This document shows, piece after piece, positions 1-9,409 of a stretch of 64,000 bases of DNA (within the stretch, counting starts at the first letter, position 1; every line of letters begins with the position of its first letter). The position numbers were made by a program, and so were the translations under genes. A model generated the notes under the pieces. It saw only the letters and a list, made by a program, of their open reading frames with translations, made no database searches and was not told where the DNA came from. The stretch lies in assembly GCA_963825175.1 (NCBI GenBank), contig CAWGSA010000004.1:1-64000 (forward strand), written 5' to 3'. Source of the DNA: DATFTF01 sp963825175. Its GTDB lineage: Bacteria; Acidobacteriota; Thermoanaerobaculia; UBA5066; Gp7-AA6.

Positions 1-1136
1 CGCACTATTGGGCCAACCCATTTTTCTCAGCGACTCCATAATTGAGAGAGCCAGTTGCTGGTTGCGGCCACCAACGCCTGGCGCTGCGAAGGCTCGGGCA
101 GCAGCACCGTGGGCTCGCCGCCACTGATCAAACAATCGACCTCACGCTGGCCGAGCAATTGCTCGATCGCACCCGATAAATGTTTGGCCAGTGCGCCAAC
201 GTCGCCTTCCGACGATCGAGCGCTTTGCATTAGATAACGATAGCCCAGTTCAACGGCCCGGGTACCTGCTGCGTCAACGGCTGTGGCGTTGTTCGCAAGG
301 ATCACATGCTCGACAGCTGGAATTGAACGCTTATCGAAATTCGAAGTGTTGTACGCCGCATTCCGGCGAAGGAAGCTGCAAATATTTTGCAATCGCGGTT
401 CGTCGAACAAGTTCAATTGCTTAAGTGCGACAAGCGCTTGGTTGGCATCTCGATTGGCGGTGATCAGCGTTGGCCCGGATGCAATGGTTTGTAATGAATC
501 ATCCAGCACATCCGAAATGATCAGCGAGACCATACGCCCAGCTCGACAGGCTCGCGCGAGTCCGCCGCCTTTTACTTCGCTGAGTGGCGCCATGATATTC
601 AGTTGTTCAATGTTGCCGCCCGCACCAGCGATCAACTGAGCGACCGCTTGCTTGTCTTGCAGTGTTACACCAGCGGGCAGCGCTACCAGCAGTGCTGACC
701 CTCCGCCCGACAGTAAGACAAGCACAAGGTCGCGAGGAGTGCACCCTTGCACGAGTTTGAGAATCTGTCGCGTACCGAAAATTGCGGCTTCTGTCGGTTC
801 ATTCACGCCAGCTGGACGGGCCGCGTGGAGGTGAATATGAGGCCCTGCGTCACCGTCACGAAAAGAACCTGCTGGAGCATTGATCCAACCAGAAAACGGG
901 ATGCGGAATGCGGCTGAGCTGTTGACGATAGAGCTCTTTGGCCATGCCTGCAGCGGCTTTCCCAGCACCGACCACAACGATGCGCAGTACTTGCTCAGAT
1001 CAATGATAACTTGATCATCGATGGCCAAGAGGTTGGATTCGATCTTCAGCTTGTCCGTGAACAAACGCTGCGGAGTGACTGCTTTTACACCGGCCTCGAA
1101 GATTGAAAGTGCGTGTTCTCGCAGCACCTTATTCAT
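1..1136 (-). pseudogene. glycerate 2-kinase (DUF4147/MOFRL type), frameshifted, cut by window edge
   Basis: Cytoplasmic enzyme that phosphorylates D-glycerate. Family motifs ARPAGVNEP, LSGGGSALL and KGGGLAR are readable in the main frame from the start at 1136. Between roughly 985 and 900 the main frame is nonsense, while the neighbouring frame reads RIVVVGAGKAAAGMAKEL, the expected nucleotide-binding motif, so two compensating indels are present. Near 60-90 the main frame runs to a false stop at 27, while another frame reads GGRNQQLAL, the expected MOFRL-type motif, and stays open past position 1. The real gene therefore continues beyond the window and has at least three indels. These look like sequencing errors or gene decay; the intact motifs in alternate frames favour errors. 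Confidence 0.85.
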
Positions 1137-1148
1137 CTTCCGGTTTGC

Positions 1149-1875
1149 TCAACGTGCGCTCGGCTGCCAAGTGGGATCTTTTTCAAAAAACATCAGGTGC
1201 TGCCAGGGAAGGCCATCGTACTGCTTGGCGAGTTTAAAACCGTTCGCTTTGTACTCTTTTAAAATCTGTTTCTTGGTCATTTTATGTTCGGGCTTGATCG
1301 AACGGTCCGATCTTCTTCGCGATACTCGAGCAGAGCGATCACGCCAGTGGGCTTGAGTCCTTTGCGAATCCCGGCGAGCATCTGCTGCGGATGTGAGAAT
1401 TCGTGATAGACATCCACCAGCAGTAGCATATCTACCGAATCCGGCCGGCACTTTAGGATCCGCTACGCTGCTTAAAATGGGCTCAATGTTTTCAACTCCA
1501 TTTTCCTTACATCGCAACTCAAGCAGGTGAAGCATTTCAGACTGAATATCGACAGCTAGTACTTTGCCGCCTGGCGATACGAGCTTGGCCATTTCTAATG
1601 AATAGAATCCGTTTCCGCAAACTCCCAAGATCGCAAACAACCATTCCAGGCTTGAGGTTTAACTGCGCGATGGCATCGCTGGGCCGCTCTTCCGCTTCGC
1701 GTTCGGTTCGAATCAACCAAGGACTGCGCCGTGAAAACTCATCGTTTTCGCGATTTTCGCCCCATGTACTTCGTACGAGGCGGTGGGATTTTTTCCTCAG
1801 TCGCATCCGCCTTAGTGGTATCTGATTTCTGAGCGTGAACGTTTTCGATGAGCGCAACATGAGTAAATGCCCCAA
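1149..1875 (-). pseudogene. class I SAM-dependent methyltransferase, frameshifted
   Basis: Methyltransferase of unknown substrate. Reading 5' to 3' on the minus strand, three frames must be joined: PGMVVCDLG (1537-1875 frame), CGNGFYSLEMAKLVSPGGKV then GVENIEPILSSVADPKVPAG (1149-1640 frame), then SVDMLLLVDVYHEF and KGLKPTGVIALLEY from a third frame around 1325-1440, then back to the first for EHKMTKKQILKEYKANGF. Together they give motif I (DLGCGNGFYS), the acidic loop after beta-2 (AVDIQ) and the post-motif region of a Rossmann methyltransferase. At least three indels break it. It lies 12 bp upstream of the glycerate kinase start on the same strand, so the two may form an operon. Confidence 0.8.
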
Positions 1876-1959
1876 CTATGCACCAGAAGATCCGTGCGGC
1901 CCCAGTTGGTAGGCTGCGGTTGTCGCGAATTCATTTTGCTTCCAGCATTAAAAGTAGAA

Positions 1960-2610
1960 TTAGTGAGTGTCCGCACTGCGATCAAGTCGACTAAATAATT
2001 CGGCGACATCGACTTGCCAACCCGGCAAGATATTGCCTCCGTCGAGCGTCTGACTTTCGGTGACGACAGAAGCATCCTGCGGAGATCGGAACACGGTAAC
2101 GGTGCGGCACCGATGATCAACCATCCACAGTAGCTCGACGCCCGCATGCAAATACTCACGACGTTTGCGAGACATCTCTGAATAAGTATTGCTAACTCTT
2201 ATTACGTCGACCGCAAAATTGGGAACTAGATCGGGTATCGGATCAGTCGGAATTCGTCCATTAGGCAAACGCGACCAAGCAATAAAAGCCACATCCGGAC
2301 CACGAACCGTATCTCTAAACAATCGAGTTATTCCGTCAGGACCAGTCGCTACGCCGATGCGATTCTCGTCCAGGTAGTTGTTTAGTTTTTGCACAAGGAG
2401 ACCCGCCAGCAGCGACTCTTGCCAACCCATCGCTTTCTCCACAAGAGTCCCATCGACCAACTCAAACAATCTGCCTTCTGTTTCACTCAAGCGAATGAGG
2501 TCGTCAATCGTAGCGGTCCCCGGTGCTGGAATACAGCGAACACGGCTCACTGGCACATTTCCCAGATCTGCCAGGCGTTCTTCGAAAGTAGTGGCTAGAG
2601 CTACGCTCAT
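1960..2610 (-). CDS. Uma2 family (DUF820) putative endonuclease
   Basis: Protein of 216 residues belonging to the Uma2/DUF820 family, a PD-(D/E)XK nuclease-fold group that is expanded in cyanobacteria and planctomycetes. Supporting features are the N-terminal DDLIRL and FELVDGTLVEK segments, the central GPDVAFIAW and FAVDVIRVSNTYSEM segments holding the nuclease-fold Asp residues, and the KRREYLHAGVELLWMVD helix-strand. It is the only clearly unbroken gene in the left 4.8 kb. The substrate and role of these proteins are largely unknown. Confidence 0.85.
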   Translation of the reverse strand: MSVALATTFEERLADLGNVPVSRVRCIPAPGTATIDDLIRLSETEGRLFELVDGTLVEKAMGWQESLLAGLLVQKLNNYLDENRIGVATGPDGITRLFRDTVRGPDVAFIAWSRLPNGRIPTDPIPDLVPNFAVDVIRVSNTYSEMSRKRREYLHAGVELLWMVDHRCRTVTVFRSPQDASVVTESQTLDGGNILPGWQVDVAELFSRLDRSADTH

Positions 2611-2904
2611 TTAGTATTCGAGCTAGTAAGTTATTAAGCGGCAGTCAGTGTTTATAACCCTTCGATTATAGCGCAGCGGCCGTCGATTTACTATGTTGCG
2701 ACTATTGGGTAGGTTGGCGAATTTCTAGATAGCATGTAAGCCGTTAAAAGTCTTGAACGGACGTTGGCGATACGGTCGCCACCGATTGGGATGAAAGTGC
2801 TAGACGACCGAACTATTGATTATAATCGGTTTCGGGGACTGCGGTGACCGTCGATTGTTTGAAGGATGATCGTCGGCTCGGCGAGCGGGTTGAGTTAAAC
2901 GATT
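2611..2904. other. intergenic gap, nothing recognised
   Basis: About 290 bp of moderate-GC sequence between two minus-strand genes. I see no ORF with family motifs, no RNA gene and no strong terminator. It must hold the promoter for the Uma2 gene's downstream neighbours or be a 3' region, but no convincing -35/-10 pair stands out. Confidence 0.4.
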
Positions 2905-4280
2905 TTAGCGAAAATCAACCTGATAGCGGAGTGCGGCAAACTCAACGAGGCTGGCGACACCGATCGCTGATAGCGTAAAGAGGATGCCATACAGCGGTAC
3001 CAAAAACCTTCCGCCGGTGGTGTAAAGCGATGCGACCAAGATCGTATTCATGACTGGCAAACCGACGAGCACCCACGCTTCGGGACGACGTTTGACAACC
3101 AGGCTGATCGCACCTGCCAGAATCAACAGTCGCCAGACTAAACTCTTTCCAAAATAGGGATTCCAATGAGTGATCACTCTTGCAACAAACAGCTTTGGCA
3201 ATTCCGTCAGATGCTCAGCGATCCATGTTCGAACTAAACGCTTGGATTCATCGACGATCATCAACTCCCGAGCGACATCGGTGGGCAGCGAGTTGAACAC
3301 TTCGTCCTCGCGCATTGCCTGTCTTAAGCGTTGTTCGGGTGCGTGCTGCCAATCGCCACCTTCGGCAAGTGCTTCATCGCAATAACCACCGAGCAACGTG
3401 ATGGGCCCCTGCGTGCCGAGCGGCATGAATCGATCCAGCACGACACAATTTCGAATCCACCACGGAGATAAACAAACCAAGGCTACCACAATGATTAACG
3501 TTGCATCTCTGCGCCATCGATGGCCTTTTCGAATTACCACAAACAGCAACCATAATCCAGGCAACCAAAGCACAAATAACGATCGAACCAAGATCATTCC
3601 AGCAACCGTTGCTCCCATTGGAGGACTAGCCACCACGCAAGCGGCCCGGTGATTTACATCCTTGCAAGTGAGTGAGTGCAAGCAACCAGGCTACCAAGAA
3701 CTGCGTGAGCATCAACGAGAGCGGCTCCGTTGAAAGTCGCTCGCGTAACTCAGCAGCGTGCGATTGCTGGCGGCGAACAGTATTGCTGCGACACATCCGA
3801 GACTTATCGAAGTATTTGAGAACTTGCGTCCACCGTCTTCGAACTTCGACATGACCGCCCAGGCATTGGCAACAGCTAGTGTGCAGCCTATGGCTAAACA
3901 CAACGCGGGGAGTACGCGCATGCAGCCAACGCGGTTGGTCCGCGGTCCAGGATTTTGTAGATGATTGCAATGATCGCCGGAAACAGCGGTGGTCGGCCTG
4001 TCATCGGCATCGATTGAGACGGAGCGTCGAGGTAGACTTGAAAATCGTCCCGTTCCGAAAGATTGCTGGTAAGGCTAACTCGCGACTTCGGGTCCTGCAA
4101 GTTAATCCAAAAACCATGGCTTGTAGACAGATGATAAGCGATGTTTTCGTAGACTGGACCATCGCTGGTCGGCTTTGGAAGCAACCTAAATCTCGGGTCG
4201 ACAACGACGCTGGCAACGCAAACCGTCGCGAGCACCGCGGACGCTAAAACGAACCAAGTTCTCGCACTGAAATCGTTCAT
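2905..4280 (-). pseudogene. ArnT/PMT-like polytopic membrane glycosyltransferase, frameshifted
   Basis: Hydrophobic protein of the dolichyl-phosphate-mannose/ArnT-like glycosyltransferase type, inferred from an N-terminal membrane segment (residues about 8-26 from the start at 4280), the DGPVYENIAYHLSTSHGF first-loop pattern, a periplasmic loop with RPPLFPAI, and many later membrane segments, including the stretch RSLFVLWLPGLWLLFVV. The coding signal moves through at least three frames (4280 to about 3905; 3921 to 3712; about 3740 to 3626; 3681 to 2905), so three or more indels are required. No stop codon interrupts the in-frame parts. Substrate unknown. It has the same error pattern as the glycerate kinase and methyltransferase on this side of the join. 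Confidence 0.7.
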
Positions 4281-4311
4281 GACTTGGTTAGGTTTCCGTA
4301 GCTGGGTTTCC

Positions 4312-4530
4312 GTAGCTGGGTTTGTAAAAACCCGGCTCTTCTGTTCTTCGAGTAGCCGGTTCTTCTAGTCGTCTGATGCGCTCGTTTCGTAGCTGGGTTT
4401 GTAAAAACCCGGCCAGCTTCAGTTTGTAGTTTCCGGCTTCTTACGAAGCCAGCTACAGTTTGTACTTTCCGGCTTCTTACGAAGCGAGCCACAGGGTTTG
4501 TGCTTTCCGGGTTCTTGCGAAGCCAGCTAC
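4312..4530. repeat. five copies of a 24-nt palindromic element in both orientations
   Basis: Copies lie at 4312-4335 and 4389-4412 (plus orientation) and at 4433-4456, 4469-4492 and 4507-4530 (minus orientation). All begin GTAGCTGG and end CCGG when read in their own orientation. The hairpin stem changes in a paired way between copies: GGGTTT with AAACCC in the plus copies, GGCTTC with GAAGCC in minus copies. A further truncated copy starts near 4298. Elements of this kind are familiar from planctomycete intergenic regions (from memory, not searched). Confidence 0.8.
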
Positions 4531-4609
4531 GGCGAGATTTGCACAAAACCCTGCCAGTTTTGTGTATGATAAGTGTACCGCAACCTATCCTCCCCAAAAG
4601 CAGTCGCTC

Positions 4610-4790
4610 ATGCACCGACATTCATTTTTTACCGCCATTTTCTGCCGTACAATCTGCTTTGCCTTCCGTTTGCGATTTCGGATGCTGCTGCCCCAGAGCA
4701 ACCGTCAGCTCAGTTGAAAGCCTATCCAGCTTCGATTGTACTTCGCGGCAAAGACTCAAGCGGCCTCGTTGTCGTTCAAAAACTGCTCAA
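4610..4790 (+). pseudogene. N-terminus of a planctomycete secreted protein, cut by the join
   Basis: An ATG at 4610 opens a signal-peptide-like MHRHSFFTAIFC. After an indel in a T-rich run, another frame continues AAPEQPSAQLKAYPASIVLR and then GKDSSGLVVVQ. That opening (a short lead, then a 'YP-I-L-G-D/R' beta strand ending in VVQ) is characteristic of large planctomycete cytochrome/DUF1549-type secreted proteins. After about 4,790 the homology stops and amidohydrolase sequence begins in the same frame, so the two halves come from different genes. Confidence 0.6.
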
Positions 4791-4818
4791 CACTGCGGGC
4801 GTAGAAACGACGGGAAAG
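4785..4818. other. probable assembly join between two genomes
   Basis: Left of this point the sequence has moderate GC, planctomycete-type genes and many frameshifts. Right of it the GC is high, third positions are almost all G or C, and genes are of Acidobacteriota type. The change happens within about 30 bp and inside one open frame that fuses the start of a planctomycete secreted protein to the middle of an amidohydrolase (GVVVVRGGVIEAVGEAG). No integrase, tRNA or attachment-site repeat is visible at the boundary, which argues against natural insertion. Confidence 0.8.
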
Positions 4819-7598
4819 AGGGTGATCGATCCGGGCGTCGTGGTGGTGCGGGGCGGCGTGATCGAGGCGGTCGGCGAGGCGGGCAGGACGGGGATTCCCG
4901 CGGACGCGCGCGTCTAGGATCTTGACGGCAAGGTCATCCACGCGGCGTTCATCGATCCTTACGTTTCCGCGGACCGGCTGGAGGGGAAGCCGGGACACAA
5001 GCCGACGACGAAGAGGAAGGTCCCGGCGCTCCAGGCGGGCGCCCCGCGACGGGAGCGGCCCCGCCGCGCCGGTCAAGCCGGCGCGTGCCGAGGCCCGCGT
5101 CCTGGACGCGCTTTCCGTTCGCGACCGGGTGGCGGACACGTACCGGCAGATGGGCTTCGCGGTCGTGGCCGCGGTGCCGCCGGCCGGATTCCTGCGCGGC
5201 AAGGGAGCCGTGATCCCCTGCCGAGGAGCCGATGGAAGAGCGGGTGCTGGAAAGCGAGATCGGCCAATACGTCTCCCTCGAGCCGCAGCGGTTCGACTTC
5301 GCCAACTTCCTGCGGGCGGCGTACCCGGCCTCGAAAATGGGGGCCGTGGCGCTGGTGCGCCAGAGTCTGCTCGACGCCCTGTGGTGGCGCGACGCGGAAG
5401 CCGCCTACGGCCGGCGTCCCGTCGGACAGCCCCGTCCTCCCTACGAGGCGTCCGCCCGCGCGCTCATCCCCGCGGCGGAAGGCAAGGTGCCGGTCTTCTT
5501 CGAAACCACCGACGTGCTGTCGCTCCTGCGCGCGAACCGGATCGCGCGGGAGTTTCACTTGAAAGCCCTGTACGTCGCCGCGGGAGACGAGTACCGGCTT
5601 CGCCAGGAAGTGGTGGCAATGCAACCGGACCTGATCCTGCGGGTCGATTTTCCCAGGCCGTACCGGGTGGAGGAGGAAGCGGAGTGGCTGGACGTGCCGC
5701 TCGAGCGGCTGCGCTCGATCGACCGCGCGCCGTCCGATCCGAAGTGGATGAAGGACTCGGGTCTCTCGTTCTCGTTGACCACGGCGGGTCTCGACAACGC
5801 CGAGGACTTCCCGCGCCGCGTGCGCGAGGCGATCGCCCGAGGGCTCGCACGCGCCGACGCCCTGGCCGCTGTGACGACCATCCCGGCACGGCAGCTCGGC
5901 CTCTCCGATCGGCTGGGCACGATCGAGGCCGGTAAGATCGCGGACCTCGCCGTCGAGACCGGCGAGCCGTTCGGCGAAAAGAGCCGCGTCACGGAGATCT
6001 GGATCGACGGGCGGCGGATCGAGATCCCGGAGCCGAAGAAGCCGGAGGCCAGCGGCCACGCCGGTTCTCCTTCGGCGGGTGAGACGGAGAAGGCGCCGGA
6101 AACCGACGCGAGGCCGCTGCCGGCGCGGGAGGCCGGGCCTCTGGCGCAGCCCAGGGCGGTGATCGTTCGCGGCGCGACGATCTGGACCGAGGGGCCGGAG
6201 GGCATCCTCGAAGACGCCGATCTCCTCGTCGTCGACGGCAAGGTCGCGGCGGTCGGCAAGGGCCTGAAGGCCCCCGCCGGGGCGGTCGAGATCGACGGGC
6301 ACGGCAGGCACGTGACGCCCGGCATCATCGACGCCCATTCGCACACCGCGATCGACGGCCAGGTCAACGAGTTCACGCACACCGTCTCGGCCGAGGTCCG
6401 CATCCGGGACGTCCTCGATCCGCTGGACGTCGCGATCTATCGGGAGCTCGCCGGCGGCACGACGGTGGCCAACGTGCTCCACGGCTCGGCCAACGCCATC
6501 GGCGGACAGACCACCATCGTCAAGTGGCGGTGGGGAGGTGGGCCGGACGACCTGATCTTCCAGGGCGCACCGGAGGGGATCAAGTTCGCCCTGGGCGAGA
6601 ATCCCAAGCAGTCCAACTTCCAGGCGCCCGGCCGCCCGCCGCGCTACCCCGCAACGCGCATGGGCGTGGCCAACCTGATCCGTGAGCGCTTCACCGCGGC
6701 GCGCGACTACCGAAAACGGCAGGAGGAGTACAGGAAGGCGGCCGCCGTCAAGGGCGCGTCGCCGATCCCGGTGCGCACCGACTTGCAGCTCGAGGCAATC
6801 GCGGAGATCCTCGAGGGCAAGCGCCAGATCCACTGCCACTCCTACCGAAAGGACGAGATCCTGGAGATGATCCGGGTGGCCGACGAGTTCGGCGTTCGGA
6901 TCGCGACGTTCCAGCACGTGCTCGAGGGATACAAGGTCGCCGACGAGATGGCCCGGCACGGCGCCGGCGGCTCGACCTTCTCCGACTGGTGGGCGTACAA
7001 GCCGGAGGCGTACGACGCGATTCCGTACAACGGCGCCCTGATGCGCGAGCGCGGCGTGGTGGTGTCCTTCAACTCCGACTCCGACGAGCTGGCTCGCAGG
7101 CTCAACTGGGACGCGGCCAAGGCGGTCAAGTGGGGCGGCGTGGCGCCGGCCGACGCCCTCGCATTCGTGACGATCAACTCCGCCCGCCAGCTCGGGATCG
7201 AGAAGCGGGTCGGCTCGCTCGATCCCGGCAAGGACGGCGACTTCGTGGTCTGGAGCGGCGATCCGCTGGCGACCTCTTCGATGGCGCTGGAGACGTGGAT
7301 CGAAGGGAGGAAGTATTTCGACCGGGCGGCCGATCTGGCGGCCCGTCCGGCGCTGGACAAGGAGCGCGCGGATCTCGTGGCGAAGGCCAAGAAGATCCTC
7401 GAGTCGGAGCGCCGCGCCGCCGCGGCCCGGGGCGCGGCCCAGGCCGTCGAGCGCCGGGAGTCCGAGCCCGCCCGCGTTCCCACGCGGGCGCCCGAGCGCG
7501 GCGAGCAGGCCCTGCCGCCGTCGCCAGGCGCTCCGGCCCGGCCACCCGCACCGACGCCCACTCCCATGTCCAGGGTCGAGAGGGGAGCGCCGCGATGA
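4796..7598 (+). pseudogene. tandem amidohydrolase, 5' end broken
   Basis: Fused amidohydrolase with an N-terminal metal-poor domain and a C-terminal domain keeping metal ligands (DAHSHTAID HxH pair, IHCHSY, FQHVLEG, SDSDE). The intact reading starts around 5,232 (residues EERVLESEIGQYVSL onward, 788 codons). Upstream, coding sequence continues in other frames: GGVIEAVGEAG, an in-frame TAG at 4915-4917, DLDGKVIHAAFIDPYVSADR, an indel near 5,060, VRDRVADTYRQMGFAVVAA, and a second indel near 5,235. The true start is lost at the join. Such proteins are usually secreted metal-dependent amide hydrolases. The C-terminal tail (last about 80 residues) is Ala/Pro/Arg rich. It overlaps the next gene by 4 bp (ATGA). 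Confidence 0.8.
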
Positions 7599-8881
7599 AG
7601 AGATCCGCGTTCGCGCTGGCCGCGATCCTGGCGGCCCCGTTCCTTCGGGGCCAGGACATCGCGCTCGTCGGGGCGACGATCCATCCGGTCAGCGGCCCGG
7701 ACATTCCCAATGGAACCATCCTTCTCCGCGGCGGCAAGATCGACTTCGTCGGCCCGGCGGCCCATCTGGTGGCCGGCGTGCAGAGGGTCGACGTCTCCGG
7801 CAAGCACATCTATCCGTCGCTCCTTCCGCCCGTCACGGTGCTCGGCCTGGTGGAGATCGAGTCGGTCCGGGCCACGATCGACACGACGGAGATCGGCGAG
7901 ATCAATCCGCAGGCCCGCGCGGACGACGCCATGAACTACGACTCCGAGCTCCTTCCCGTGGCGCGGTCGGCCGGGATCCTGATCGCCGGCGTGACGCCGA
8001 TCGGAGGCATCGTCTCGGGGTCGCTGGCGGTCATGAAACTCGACGGGTGGACGCGGGAGGACGCGACCATCAAGGCTCCGGCGGCCATGACCGTGTTCTG
8101 GCCGGATCTGACCGTCGACCGCTCGCCCCACGCGCGCTTTTCCGTACGCTTGCAGGAGAAGCGCCGGGACGATGCGGTCCAGAAGCTGAAAGACGTTTTT
8201 GCGGACGCGAAGGCCTACGCGAAGGCGCGGGCGGCCGAAGGGCAGGCGGGAGTGCCGCGGCACGACGCCGATCCGAAGCTCGAGGCTCTGGTCCCGGCGG
8301 TGGAAGGGAAGATCCCGGTGATCGTGGTCGCCCACAAGGTGGAGCAGATCCGCAAGGCTCTGGCATGGGCGAAGGAGAACAATCTGAAACTTGTGTTGTG
8401 CGGGGCGGAGGACGGCTGGCGCGTCGCCGGCGAAATCGCCGCCGCCGGGGTGCCGGCGGTGGTCGAGACGCTCGAGCTTCCGCGCCGGCCCGACGAGCCG
8501 TACGACGCGCTGTACGCCAACCCGGGGATCCTGGCCAGGGCCGGCGTGCGCGTGGCGTTCAACGACGGGGCCAGCGGTTTCGCCGCGGCCACCGTCCGCA
8601 ACTTGACTGAGCAAGCCGGCGTCGCCGTCGCCTACGGGATGCCGCACGACAAGGCGGTCGAGGCCGTCACCCTCGAGCCCGCCCGGATTCTGAACGTCGC
8701 CGACCGCCTGGGATCGCTCGAATCGGGCAAGGACGCCACCCTGATCGTCACCGATGGCGATATCCTCGACCTTCGCACGCGCGTCGTCGCGGCGTACCTC
8801 GACGGGAAGCCACTCGATCTGACCGACAAGCAGAAGAGGCTGTATGAGAGATACAGGAACCGGCCGAGGCCGGGCCGTTAA
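7595..8881 (+). CDS. secreted amidohydrolase-family protein lacking the HxH metal pair
   Basis: A 428-residue protein with a signal peptide (MKRSAFALAAILAAPFLRG) followed by the amidohydrolase N-terminal strand set (IALVGATIHPVSG, GKIDFVGP). Where active family members have a DAHxH motif, this one reads KHIYPSLLPPVTVLG, so the first metal ligands are missing. The rest matches a known branch of the family (VEIESVRATID, NYDSELLPVARSAGIL, KLDGWTRED, LGSLESGKDATLIV). It is probably translationally coupled to the upstream amidohydrolase through the ATGA overlap. Function may be regulatory or structural within a paired hydrolase; this is inference. Confidence 0.8.
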   Translation: MKRSAFALAAILAAPFLRGQDIALVGATIHPVSGPDIPNGTILLRGGKIDFVGPAAHLVAGVQRVDVSGKHIYPSLLPPVTVLGLVEIESVRATIDTTEIGEINPQARADDAMNYDSELLPVARSAGILIAGVTPIGGIVSGSLAVMKLDGWTREDATIKAPAAMTVFWPDLTVDRSPHARFSVRLQEKRRDDAVQKLKDVFADAKAYAKARAAEGQAGVPRHDADPKLEALVPAVEGKIPVIVVAHKVEQIRKALAWAKENNLKLVLCGAEDGWRVAGEIAAAGVPAVVETLELPRRPDEPYDALYANPGILARAGVRVAFNDGASGFAAATVRNLTEQAGVAVAYGMPHDKAVEAVTLEPARILNVADRLGSLESGKDATLIVTDGDILDLRTRVVAAYLDGKPLDLTDKQKRLYERYRNRPRPGR

Positions 8882-8961
8882 GCGTGAGGCGTCAGGCGTG
8901 AGGCGGAGGGACCGATCCCGTGAGCCTGGCGCGCCTGACGCTATACGCCTTACGCCTCACG
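8882..8961. repeat. inverted pair of 7-nt tandem arrays
   Basis: Left arm 8882-8905 is GCGTGAG/GCGTCAG/GCGTGAG; right arm 8931-8961 carries CGCTATA/CGCCTTA/CGCCTCA. The right arm read on the other strand closely matches the left one, so the gap can fold into a long imperfect hairpin. It lies between two codirectional genes. Confidence 0.8.
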
Positions 8962-8965
8962 TCCT

Positions 8966-9370
8966 ATGAACTGGCTCTTCAAAGAGGAACCGACCCATTA
9001 CGGTTGGGACGACTTCGTCAAGGACGGCAAGACGTCCTGGACCGGGGTGAAGAATCCGCTGGCGCAGAAGCACCTGCGTCAAGTGAAGAAGGGCGACCGC
9101 GTCTTCTACTACCACACCGGGGACGAGAAGTCGGTGGTCGGAATCGCCAGGGCCGTCAGCGACTCTTACCCCGACCCCAAGGACAAATCGGGCAAGTTGG
9201 CGGCGGTGGACATCGCGCCGGCGGAGAAGCTTGCGCGGCCCGTCACGCTGGCCGAGATCAAGGCCGATCCCTCCTTCCGAGACTTTCCCCTGGTCCGGAT
9301 CTCTCGGCTTTCGGTAATGCCCGTGACCGAGACCGAATGGAAGCGAATCGAAAAGATGTCGAAGAAGTGA
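8966..9370 (+). CDS. EVE domain protein
   Basis: A 134-residue single-domain EVE protein (thymocyte nuclear protein 1 type), a PUA-like fold that binds modified bases in DNA or RNA. Markers are the opening MNWLFKEEPTHYGWDDF, the TSWTGVKNPLAQKHLRQVKKGDRVFYYHT segment region (residues 24-52), the VVGIARAVSDSYPDP strand and the closing LVRISRLSVMPVTETEW. Length is typical of stand-alone EVE proteins. It stands alone among metabolic genes, so the context does not point to a restriction system. The stop codon (9368-9370) lies at the start of a GTGACGA tandem array. Confidence 0.92.
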   Translation: MNWLFKEEPTHYGWDDFVKDGKTSWTGVKNPLAQKHLRQVKKGDRVFYYHTGDEKSVVGIARAVSDSYPDPKDKSGKLAAVDIAPAEKLARPVTLAEIKADPSFRDFPLVRISRLSVMPVTETEWKRIEKMSKK

Positions 9371-9390
9371 CGAGTGACGAGTGACGAGCG
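9366..9390. repeat. 7-nt tandem array (GTGACGA)
   Basis: Three copies of GTGACGA directly at the 3' end of the EVE gene; the first TGA of the array is the gene's stop codon. Only one arm is visible here. Confidence 0.75.
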
Positions 9391-9409
9391 AAGACATGCG
9401 GAGGTTTCT

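Noticed and set aside
1..4790. Horizontally acquired island in the Acidobacteriota-like genome
   Set aside because: Both edge genes are cut at the join, frameshifts are confined to one side, and there is no integrase, tRNA or direct repeat; an assembly chimera explains this better.
8966..9370. EVE protein as part of a modification-dependent restriction or defence island
   Set aside because: Neighbours are hydrolases and a sugar kinase; no methyltransferase, nuclease or helicase of a defence type is adjacent.
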